Source: Rhizobium grahamii (GTDB lineage Bacteria; Pseudomonadota; Alphaproteobacteria; Rhizobiales; Rhizobiaceae). Taken from it: DNA of 64,000 nt. Position numbers and translations under genes: made by a program. Within the stretch, counting starts at the first letter, position 1. The number at the start of each line of letters is the position of its first letter. Shown here one piece after another: positions 41,202 to 48,989 of this stretch. The notes under the pieces are model-generated. The model was given only the letters and a program-made list of their open reading frames with translations. It searched no databases and had not been told where the DNA came from. The DNA lies in the NCBI RefSeq assembly GCF_009498215.1, contig NZ_CP043499.1:62001-126000 (forward strand), read 5' to 3'.

Positions 41202-43004
41202 ATGAGCACTTTAAATCGCTTTTCCGTAAAGCCGCTGTCGACGCTGACGCGGACCCTGGCGGACGTCGCCTTCGGTCGACGCGATCCGGATCTTGTCATT
41301 CAGGGCGCCAGGGTCCTGTCCACCTACTCAGAGCGCATTCTTGCCGACAAGGAAGTCTGGGTTTCAAACGGGCGCATCGCAGCCGTCAAACCATCGGGCA
41401 GCTACAAGAGCGGCGCTGCGCGACTCTATGATGCGCGCGGTGGTATTATCGCGCCGGGCCTTGTCGATCCTCACATCCATATCGAATCCAGCATGGTCAC
41501 TGCCTGCGCCTATGCGGAGGCGGCATTGCTCAACGGAACGACGACGATCTTTTGCGACAGCCACGAGATTGGCAACGTCATGGACGTCGCGGGCGTCGAG
41601 GCGATGCTCGAGGATGCGCGCCATGCGCCCTTGTCGATCTTCCTTACCGTCCCGAGCACCGTTCCGGCAACATCGCCGGCATTGGAAACCGCAGGTGGTG
41701 ACCTGACGCCGGAGAAGATCGCGGCGCTCTTTGACAACTGGCCGGAAGCCGTTGCTCTTGGGGAGAAGATGGATTTCGTGCAGGTCGCTATGGGTGACGA
41801 GCGCAGCCACGCAATTCTCGCCGCGGCCCTCAGCCGTGGGCGGCCGGTTTCGGGCCATGTCTACGGCCGTGAGTTCGTCGCGGCATACGCAGCGTCCGGT
41901 GTCACCGACACGCATGAGGCAATCGATCGGGAGATCGCCGACGATCTTCTCGAAGCCGGCATATGGCTGTTCCTCCGTGGCGGTCCACCAACGACGCCAT
42001 GGCACAGCCTGCCGCACGCGATCAAGACGATCACTGAGCTTGGCGCCTCTCACAAACGCATCGCGGTTTGCACCGACGACCGCGACGCCGATGACCTCCT
42101 TCAGTTCGGGCTGGACTGGGTAACCCGCGAGGCTATCATGGCCGGCATGAAACCGGAGCAGGCCTGGGCGATGGGCTCCCTCCACGGAGCGACACGGTTT
42201 GGAATGGAAAATGAGATCGGCGGGCTTGGCGGGGGACGCCGCGCCGACCTCGTTCTGCTCAACGATGATCTGGTGCCGGTGAATACCTGGTACGGCGGTG
42301 AACTGGTCGTCGAGCAGCGCAAGGTCACACCCGTTCTGGAAGAGGCGCTCTCGAAGCCCTACCGGTATCCCGAGGCCGCTTATCATACCGTCAAGCTGCC
42401 GAAGTCCCTGAAGCTGACACCCGATCTGCCGACGGAAACGGTGGTTGCCCATACCATCAAGACCGAACTCCCCGGCATCACGCTCGGCCATGTCACCGTC
42501 ACGCTGGAACCTGCCAACGACTGGCAAACCCATTTCGACCGGCACGATCTATGCTTCGTGACTGTCGTCGAGAGGCACGGCAAGTCGACGGGCAATGTGG
42601 CGCACGGTCTGTTGAACAGCTTCGGGCTCGAGAAGGGCGCCGTCGCTTCCTCTGTCGGCCATGACAGCCACAACATCATCATCGCAGGCACGAACGAGAG
42701 CGACATGCAGATCGCACTCAAGGCCATCGAGGAAAAGCAGGGCGGCGTTTGCGTCGTCATGGACGGCAAGGTGACCGCGATGGTGCCGCTTCCGGTCGCC
42801 GGTCTGCTTTCCGACAAGCGTGTGCACGAGGTGGCCGAAGAGGTGAAGGCACTGAAGGTCGAGTGGGAAAAAGCCGGCTGCACGATTGCCTACATGGGCT
42901 TCAACCTCATCCCGCTGTCGGTCATCCCCGAGATCCGCATCACCGACAAGGGGCTTGTGCTGGTGCCGGAGATGGGGCTGCAACAACTGTTCGAGACCAT
43001 CTGA
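41202..43004 (+). CDS. ade: Adenine deaminase
   Basis: A 600-residue enzyme converting adenine to hypoxanthine and ammonia. GLVDPHIHIESSM carries the metal-binding HxH and the Ade-specific ESSM; DSHEIGNV, GHVYGREF and CTDDRDADDLL follow, and the C-terminal domain has ERHGKSTGNVAHGL and ASSVGHDSHNI, typical of the AdeC family. It sits 18 nt after the GST-like gene and overlaps the LysR regulator start by one base, which ties the split oxygenase genes to purine metabolism. Confidence 0.94.
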   Translation: MSTLNRFSVKPLSTLTRTLADVAFGRRDPDLVIQGARVLSTYSERILADKEVWVSNGRIAAVKPSGSYKSGAARLYDARGGIIAPGLVDPHIHIESSMVTACAYAEAALLNGTTTIFCDSHEIGNVMDVAGVEAMLEDARHAPLSIFLTVPSTVPATSPALETAGGDLTPEKIAALFDNWPEAVALGEKMDFVQVAMGDERSHAILAAALSRGRPVSGHVYGREFVAAYAASGVTDTHEAIDREIADDLLEAGIWLFLRGGPPTTPWHSLPHAIKTITELGASHKRIAVCTDDRDADDLLQFGLDWVTREAIMAGMKPEQAWAMGSLHGATRFGMENEIGGLGGGRRADLVLLNDDLVPVNTWYGGELVVEQRKVTPVLEEALSKPYRYPEAAYHTVKLPKSLKLTPDLPTETVVAHTIKTELPGITLGHVTVTLEPANDWQTHFDRHDLCFVTVVERHGKSTGNVAHGLLNSFGLEKGAVASSVGHDSHNIIIAGTNESDMQIALKAIEEKQGGVCVVMDGKVTAMVPLPVAGLLSDKRVHEVAEEVKALKVEWEKAGCTIAYMGFNLIPLSVIPEIRITDKGLVLVPEMGLQQLFETI

Positions 43005-43927
43005 TGGATCCATACCGCCTGGGCCTTGTCGCGACCCGCATCCACTACTTTCAGCTGGTCGCCAGACTTGGCTCCATCCGCCAAGCGGCCCAGGCGCTCA
43101 ACGTTGCTCCCTCCTCGGTCAGCCGGATTCTCCGCCAGCTCGAGGAGGAACTGGGCACGCCGCTGTTCGAGCGTGTTCGTCAGCGCCTGAAACTGACAAG
43201 CGCCGGCGAGCTGATGCTGTACCACGCGCGCCTCAGCCTCTCGGAGCTAAACCGCGCCTGCAGCGAAATCAACGATCTGCACGGCCTCCATCGTGGCACT
43301 GTGTCGGTGGCCGTGATCGAAAGTGTTGCGCGTGGGATCATGCCGCGTGCCCTACAGGAGTTCTGGCAACGGCATCCCGGCATAACCGTCAACGTCAGGG
43401 TGATGGGGTCGCAGCAAGCTGCGAACGCCGTTTCGGAGGGGGAGTGCGACCTCGCCCTCGTCTTCGACGTGAAGGTCCCGCGCAATGTTCGCCGGATCGC
43501 AACCGTGTCGTTGCCCCTCGGCGTGCTCGCCTTGCCGGAGAGCCGGTTCGCCGAGAAGAAGGAAATCAGGCTTTTCGACCTCGCCGGCGAACAGGTGATC
43601 CTTTCGGACGCCAGTCTGACCCTTGGGAGCTGGATCGAAGAGGCCTTCAGCCGCCAGCTTGTCGACCTGAACCACCGCGCGAGAACCAATTCGATCGGGC
43701 TGATGGTCGATCTCGCGAAGCGAAACCTCGGCACGGTGTTGCAGACCCGGATCGGGATCGAACAGGAAATCGCCGAAGGAAGCCTGAAATTCGTGCCGTT
43801 GCGCGATCCGAAGCTGAATGCCCGCAAGCTCATGCTGCTGTCGCGCTCTGAAAAGGAAATGTCTGACGCATCAGCCGCGCTTGGCAAGTTGCTAGGGCAA
43901 TCGATCGATCGCCCCGATAACGATTAG
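43004..43927 (+). CDS. LysR-family transcriptional regulator
   Basis: A 307-residue regulator. The N-terminal winged helix (about 12-72) contains LGSIRQAAQALNVAPSSVSRILRQLEEELGTPLFER; the C-terminal effector domain follows, with GTVSVAVIESVARGIMP at its start. ATG 43004 overlaps the adenine deaminase stop (TGATG). It closes the operon and probably controls it and perhaps the operon beginning at 44019. The co-inducer would be a purine or related heterocycle; this is inferred from context. Confidence 0.92.
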   Translation: MDPYRLGLVATRIHYFQLVARLGSIRQAAQALNVAPSSVSRILRQLEEELGTPLFERVRQRLKLTSAGELMLYHARLSLSELNRACSEINDLHGLHRGTVSVAVIESVARGIMPRALQEFWQRHPGITVNVRVMGSQQAANAVSEGECDLALVFDVKVPRNVRRIATVSLPLGVLALPESRFAEKKEIRLFDLAGEQVILSDASLTLGSWIEEAFSRQLVDLNHRARTNSIGLMVDLAKRNLGTVLQTRIGIEQEIAEGSLKFVPLRDPKLNARKLMLLSRSEKEMSDASAALGKLLGQSIDRPDND

Positions 43928-44018
43928 ATGTTGCCTTTTACGCACCACTTAGATCGAAAATGAACGACTATTCGAAACAACTGGGGTTTGACATTTTTGG
44001 CGCAAACGAGGGCGCAAC

Positions 44019-44519
44019 ATGAAAAAATCCGCAGTGGATGCCGTCATCAGAGGCTTGAAGAAAGCCGGTGTCAGCATCGTTTGTTATCTTCCAGACTCGC
44101 TTTTCAAGGAACTGTACCCGGCACTCGATGCCGATCCTGATATCCGTACCATTCGTGTCACGAATGAGGGCGAGGGGGCTGCCATCTGTGGTGGTGTGTT
44201 CCTGTCCGGAAAGCGCGCCGCGCTGATCATGGAGAACTCAGGATTGCGCGCATCCGTCGAGCCGCTTGCCCGCATGGGCCTTGGCGCCGGCATCCCTGTC
44301 GTCATGCTGATGAGCTACCGCGGCGAGCTTGGCGAAAACAACTGGTGGGCAATACCGCACGGCATCACAATGGAACCGGTGCTGGATGCGCTGCGCATTC
44401 CGTATCGTGTCGTTCGCGAGGAAGACGCCATCGAGCAGTCGATTGCCGACGCTTACAACTGGTCCTACGCCGCCTACTACCATTCGGCCATCGCCCTTGG
44501 CGGGGAGATCGTTCGATGA
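44019..44519 (+). CDS. Split TPP-dependent decarboxylase, PYR-domain subunit
   Basis: A 166-residue protein equal to the N-terminal (pyrimidine-binding) domain of TPP enzymes, as in sulfopyruvate or phosphonopyruvate decarboxylase alpha. VTNEGEGAAICGGVFL holds the Glu (Glu50 or Glu52) that activates the cofactor, and MENSGLRASVEPL and LMSYRGELGENNWW match the sulfopyruvate decarboxylase pattern. The stop overlaps the beta subunit start (ATGA). Acting with that subunit it would decarboxylate a 2-oxo acid to an aldehyde; an aldehyde dehydrogenase is the last gene of the operon. Confidence 0.85.
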   Translation: MKKSAVDAVIRGLKKAGVSIVCYLPDSLFKELYPALDADPDIRTIRVTNEGEGAAICGGVFLSGKRAALIMENSGLRASVEPLARMGLGAGIPVVMLMSYRGELGENNWWAIPHGITMEPVLDALRIPYRVVREEDAIEQSIADAYNWSYAAYYHSAIALGGEIVR

Positions 44520-45124
44520 AGCGCTTTGACTGCATGAAATCCTTTGCCGCGAGGTTGAAGGACGAACTGGTCATCCTGTCGCTCGGCGGCAGCGTCGACG
44601 AGTGGTACAACGCCGCGCCGCATATGCGCGAGGCAAGCCTGTTCCAGCAGCAGCTGGGTTGCGTAACGCCACAGGCCTTTGGGCTCGCCGCCGGCCTGCC
44701 GCACCGCCGTATTGTCTCGCTCGATACGGATGGCGGGATGATGTTCAATCTCGGAATTCTGGCGACGCTCGGAAACGAACAGCCGGAAAATCTGTTTGTC
44801 GTTGTGTGGGATAACGAAAGCTATCAATCGATCGGTGGGCCGCCGACGCACACCGCCTTCGGCCGCGTCGACATAGCGGCTATCGCGCGTGGTTGCGGCA
44901 TCGAGAATGCCTATACTGCGCGAACCGTCGAGGAGTTCGATGCGCATTGCGCGGCCGGGCTTGCGGCTAAGGTGCCCTACGTCGTCGTTGCAAAGGTCTC
45001 GGGCAGCGTCCAGCCCGACATCAAGCGCAAGCACAGCGATGGGCGTGAAGACAAATACATCTTCGTGCGCCATGTCGAGGCCACCGAAGGCATCGTCATC
45101 ATGGGTCCGAGCGAGCACAACTAG
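44516..45124 (+). CDS. Split TPP-dependent decarboxylase, PP-domain subunit
   Basis: A 202-residue protein equal to the C-terminal (pyrophosphate-binding) domain of TPP enzymes. The Mg/TPP motif runs from LDTDGGMMFN (71-78) to VVWDNESYQS (near 97-104), the GDG...N spacing of the family. It begins inside the stop codon of the PYR subunit. The pair is like ComDE sulfopyruvate decarboxylase, but the gene context (amidohydrolase, oxygenase, molybdohydroxylase) points to a different 2-oxo acid, perhaps a side chain of a heterocycle. Confidence 0.85.
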   Translation: MKRFDCMKSFAARLKDELVILSLGGSVDEWYNAAPHMREASLFQQQLGCVTPQAFGLAAGLPHRRIVSLDTDGGMMFNLGILATLGNEQPENLFVVVWDNESYQSIGGPPTHTAFGRVDIAAIARGCGIENAYTARTVEEFDAHCAAGLAAKVPYVVVAKVSGSVQPDIKRKHSDGREDKYIFVRHVEATEGIVIMGPSEHN

Positions 45125-45129
45125 GACTC

Positions 45130-46695
45130 ATGATGGAAGCGCCAATCATACCGACGAGATCCATTGCCCGCGCCTACGACTACATCGTCGTCGGCGCTGG
45201 TTCGGGTGGCTGTGCCGTCGCGCGCCGTCTGGTGGATAATAGCGATGCCAGCGTGCTGCTGCTCGAAGCCGGACCGGCCTGTATAGGCATTGCTGAGATC
45301 GATGATCCGGCGCGCTGGGTTCCCCTCGGGCGCGGGACGTATGATTGGGGCTACGACTACGCGCCGACCGGGCGCATAAACGACCGCACTATCGGAATCC
45401 CGCGTGGCAAGGTCCTCGGAGGGTCGAGCAGCATCAATGCGATGATGTGGTATCGCGGCCATCCAATGGACTACGACGCTTGGGCGGCATCCGGGGCAGA
45501 GGGCTGGTCGTTCAACGAGGTGTTGCCCTATTTTAAGCGTTGCGAGGATTGGGAAGCCGGCGAAACCGCGCTGCGCGGTGCCGGCGGCCCGCTTCGCATC
45601 GAACGTAGCCGCGCTCCCCATCCGGTAGCGGACGCCATGCTCGGCGGATGTGCCGAACTCGGTATTCCCGTCATCGATGATCCGAACGGGCCATCCAACG
45701 AAGGTGCGGCTCTCGCGAACCTGAATATTTGCGGCAACGAGCGCTGGAGCTCGGCGAGGGGGTACATCTGGCCGATCCTCGACAATGAACGCCTGACAAT
45801 CCTGACAGACGCCCTGGCGCTCGACTTGGGAATCGAGCACGGCCGCTGCACCTCCGTGAGGTTCACCCATGGTGGCCAGTACCACGACGTTCGGGCAACA
45901 ACCGGTATCGTTCTGGCGCTTGGTGCGATCAACACGCCGAAGCTGCTGACGCTGTCAGGGATTGGCGATCCGCTCGACCTGGCGCGGCTCGGGATCGATA
46001 TCAAGGCAGCGCTTCCTGGCGTCGGAAAGAACCTTCAGGACCATCCGCTCGTTCAGGCCTGCGTCTTTCGAGCGACAAGACCGCTCGGCGCGGTGCGTGA
46101 TAATGGCGGCGGGACTGTCATTAACTGGAAGTCATCTCAGAGTTTGCCGCAGGCCGATCTTCACGCATTTCCGGTGCAGGGCAACAGCGCCGAAGCGCGT
46201 ATTCGCGAGCTGTATGACCTGTCCGGCGACGTCTTCTCGATCGGCTGCGGGCTCATGCGGTCGAAGAGCCGCGGATATATGCGCGTGCTGTCGAGCGCGC
46301 CTGACGGTGCGATTGAAATTCAACCGAACTACCTGGCGGAACAGTCCGATCTGGATGCTCTGGTCGTCGCGGTCGAAACGATGATGGAGCTTGCCGCGAC
46401 GCAGAGCTACGCCGACTGGTTTGGTGGTTATGCAGCGCCACCCCGGCGGCTGTCGCGTGCCGAGATCATCGACTACGTCAGAAATGCCTGCTCGACCTTT
46501 TTCCACGTCGTCGGCACATGCGCGATGGGAAATGACGATGCAGCCGTTGTCGACAGCCGCCTGCGCGTTCGTGGCATCGAAGGTCTTGTTATCGCGGATG
46601 CCTCTGTCATGCCGACGATCCCGACCTGCCATACCCATGCTCCCGTCACGATGATCGGCGAACGCGCCGCCGATTTCCTGCTTGGTGCGGCGTGA
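45130..46695 (+). CDS. GMC-family FAD oxidoreductase (choline dehydrogenase-like)
   Basis: A 521-residue flavoprotein. The Rossmann motif is YIVVGAGSGG (Gly22, Gly24, Gly27); PRGKVLGGSSSINAMMWYRG is the first GMC signature and GIVLALGAINTPKLL the second. The catalytic His is in FFHVVGTCAMG; the partner residue, Asn in choline dehydrogenases, is His here (PTCHTHAPV), as in several alcohol oxidases. It oxidises an alcohol to an aldehyde. It lies 5 nt after the TPP enzyme and 30 nt before the amidohydrolase. Confidence 0.9.
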   Translation: MMEAPIIPTRSIARAYDYIVVGAGSGGCAVARRLVDNSDASVLLLEAGPACIGIAEIDDPARWVPLGRGTYDWGYDYAPTGRINDRTIGIPRGKVLGGSSSINAMMWYRGHPMDYDAWAASGAEGWSFNEVLPYFKRCEDWEAGETALRGAGGPLRIERSRAPHPVADAMLGGCAELGIPVIDDPNGPSNEGAALANLNICGNERWSSARGYIWPILDNERLTILTDALALDLGIEHGRCTSVRFTHGGQYHDVRATTGIVLALGAINTPKLLTLSGIGDPLDLARLGIDIKAALPGVGKNLQDHPLVQACVFRATRPLGAVRDNGGGTVINWKSSQSLPQADLHAFPVQGNSAEARIRELYDLSGDVFSIGCGLMRSKSRGYMRVLSSAPDGAIEIQPNYLAEQSDLDALVVAVETMMELAATQSYADWFGGYAAPPRRLSRAEIIDYVRNACSTFFHVVGTCAMGNDDAAVVDSRLRVRGIEGLVIADASVMPTIPTCHTHAPVTMIGERAADFLLGAA

Positions 46696-46725
46696 GATGA
46701 ATAATCCTCGAACCGGACGGAAGAG

Positions 46726-48108
46726 ATGACAATTCAAAAGCAGATAATCGCCGGCGACTACCTCCTGACGATGGACGCAGAGAACCGTGTCATCACCGGT
46801 GGTGCGGTCCTTGTCGAAGGTGGCCGTATCGTGGCTGTTGGGCCGCTTGCCGAATTGCAGGCAAGTCATCCGGACATTGGCGTGCGCGTCTTTTCCGATG
46901 CGGTCCTCATGCCCGGGCTCGTCAATGCCCATGCTCATTCCGGCTTTCTCAGGGGCACGGCAGAGCACCTGCCTGTGTGGGATTGGCTGACACTTCACAT
47001 CAATCCGATGCACCGTGTGCTACTGCCGCATGAAGCGGAAGCCGCCTCCTGGCTTTGTTATGCTGAATCCGTTCTCGGCGGCACGACCACGGTCGTCGAC
47101 ATGTGGCGCTTCATGGACGGCAGCGCAAAGGCCGCATCGGCGATCGGCAATCGCCTGGTGGCGGTGCCCTATGTCGGCGAGCATCCGGAATACAACTATT
47201 TCGACACGCTCGACATGAACGAGGAGATGATCGAGCGCTGGCACCGCAAGGCAGACGGGCGCATCAACGTCTGGGTCGGGCTGGAGCATCTGTTCTACGC
47301 CGACGACGCGGGGCAGAGTCGGGCGATCGATCTCGCCAAGGCCCACGACACTGGCTTCCATACCCACTGCAGCGAAGCCGAAATCGAGCTGGCCGAGTTC
47401 CAAAAGCGATACGGCAAGCGGCCGATGTATGCGCTTGCCGACCTCGGCTTCTTCGATACACCGCGCACAATGATTGCTCATGGTGTCTGGCTGGACAAAG
47501 CGGAAGTGGAATTCATTGCCCAGCATCGCGTGTCGATCGCCCACAATCCGGTGAGCAACATGAAGCTCGCGAGCGGTATTGCCTTGGTGGGCGACATGCT
47601 CGCGGCTGGGGTTCCCGTCGGCATCGGCACGGACGGCGAGAAGGAAAACAACAACTTCGACATGTTCGAGGAGATGAAGGTCGCATCCCTGCTCGGCAAG
47701 CTCAAGGATCTTGATGCCGCCGCCATGGATAGCTGGGATGTCCTGCGGATGGCGACGATAACCGGCGCCAAGGCCATCGGCCTCGACCATGAAATCGGCT
47801 CGATTGAGGTCGGAAAACGCGCGGATCTGATCGCGGTCCGGACCGATACGCCACGCATGACCCCGATCTTCGGAGAGGGGCCATACTTCAATCTGCAGCA
47901 CAATCTCGTTCACGCGGTACGAGGCGGAGACGTCTGCATGACGATGGTCGACGGCCAGATCGTTGTCGATGACGGAAAACTGAAGACCGCCGACATGGGC
48001 GACATCATCCGTGAGATCGGCCGTATCGCACCGCCGCATTTCGCAAGGCGCGCGGCGTGGTTGGCGGATAACCGCGAGGGCACCGCGCAATGGACCAAGG
48101 CAAGCTGA
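46726..48108 (+). CDS. Amidohydrolase of the MTA/SAH deaminase - TrzN group
   Basis: A 460-residue COG0402 enzyme. Metal ligands are in NAHAHSGFL, FHTHCSEAE, IAHGVWL and GTDGEKENN; HNPVSNMKLASG is the usual substrate-loop motif. It deaminates or otherwise hydrolyses an amino-substituted heterocycle. It is 9 nt upstream of the second Rieske-less oxygenase chain, the same pairing as at 30803-32996, so amidohydrolase plus oxygenase appears twice in this island. Confidence 0.88.
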   Translation: MTIQKQIIAGDYLLTMDAENRVITGGAVLVEGGRIVAVGPLAELQASHPDIGVRVFSDAVLMPGLVNAHAHSGFLRGTAEHLPVWDWLTLHINPMHRVLLPHEAEAASWLCYAESVLGGTTTVVDMWRFMDGSAKAASAIGNRLVAVPYVGEHPEYNYFDTLDMNEEMIERWHRKADGRINVWVGLEHLFYADDAGQSRAIDLAKAHDTGFHTHCSEAEIELAEFQKRYGKRPMYALADLGFFDTPRTMIAHGVWLDKAEVEFIAQHRVSIAHNPVSNMKLASGIALVGDMLAAGVPVGIGTDGEKENNNFDMFEEMKVASLLGKLKDLDAAAMDSWDVLRMATITGAKAIGLDHEIGSIEVGKRADLIAVRTDTPRMTPIFGEGPYFNLQHNLVHAVRGGDVCMTMVDGQIVVDDGKLKTADMGDIIREIGRIAPPHFARRAAWLADNREGTAQWTKAS

Positions 48109-48117
48109 GGGCAACGC

Positions 48118-48987
48118 ATGGCGAAGACGACGGATAGGGCCGCGCTCAACGAGTGGTATGCCATTGAAACGGCGGCGGAGCTGACCGCCAAGCCCGTCCG
48201 CAGTCGTCTGCTCGGACAGGACATCGAACTCTTCAGGCGGGAAGACGGACAGCCGGTCGTTCGCGAGATCGAAGCCGGATGGCCGACCGGTCCTGCTCTG
48301 CCTGTCCGGGAGAAGTACGGATGCATTTGGACGACGCTCGGTCATCCGAACAAGGAAATCTTCGAGATCTCGGAGGCCGATGAGACCGATCGCCGTTTCG
48401 TCCCCTGCGGTTGGGTGAAAATGCGCGCATCGGGGTTGCGCGTCGTCGAAAATTTCCTTGATATGGCGCACTTTCCGTTCGTCCACACGGACATTCTGGG
48501 TTCCGAGCCGCATACCGAAGTGCCGGGCTATCTCAGCGAAATTCGCCGCGATATCGACGAGGTTTGGGCCACCAACTGCACCTTCTTCCAGCCGCGCATT
48601 GCCGCGACCGAAAGCGAGGGAGCCTTTGTCCAGCTGACATATCGTGTTCCCACGCCGTTTGTTGTCATGCTCTACAGGGTCTGCCCGACAGCGCCCGAAC
48701 GACTGGATGCCATCGCCCTCTTCATCCACCCGATCGAGGAGGATCTGTGCCGGGCACAGCCCGTCATGTATCTCGTCGACAACAGCTCGACGCACACGGC
48801 GCTGCTCAATTTCGAGCAGGTGATCTTCATGCAGGATCGCATCATCGTCGAAAATCAGCGTCCCCTGCTTCTGCCGCTCGAAGCGCGCCAGGAGATCCCG
48901 ACGCGAGCGGATAGCTCCTCGGTCGCATATCGTCGCTGGCTGAAGGAGAAGGGTATCCGCTTCGGCACCACGATGGGGGCCGGCTGA
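48118..48987 (+). CDS. Rieske-type oxygenase catalytic chain lacking its Rieske domain (NdmC-like), copy 2
   Basis: A 289-residue paralogue of the chain at 32139. ENFLDMAHFPFVH gives Asn112, bridging Asp115 and iron ligands His118 and His123; the third ligand is probably Asp240 in MQDRIIVENQRP. The N-terminal part again lacks any CxH...CxxH pair and passes from GQDIELFRREDGQPVV to LPVREKYGCIWTTLG. The two copies share the motif region and C-terminus (RADSSSVAYRRWLKEKGI) but differ elsewhere, so they probably act on different positions or substrates. It must obtain electrons from a separate Rieske protein. Confidence 0.88.
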   Translation: MAKTTDRAALNEWYAIETAAELTAKPVRSRLLGQDIELFRREDGQPVVREIEAGWPTGPALPVREKYGCIWTTLGHPNKEIFEISEADETDRRFVPCGWVKMRASGLRVVENFLDMAHFPFVHTDILGSEPHTEVPGYLSEIRRDIDEVWATNCTFFQPRIAATESEGAFVQLTYRVPTPFVVMLYRVCPTAPERLDAIALFIHPIEEDLCRAQPVMYLVDNSSTHTALLNFEQVIFMQDRIIVENQRPLLLPLEARQEIPTRADSSSVAYRRWLKEKGIRFGTTMGAG

Positions 48988-48989
48988 TC

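Noticed and set aside
47020..48795. A 591-codon antisense open frame across the amidohydrolase and oxygenase genes
   Set aside because: It spans two well-supported plus-strand genes and the gap between them, with no family resemblance.
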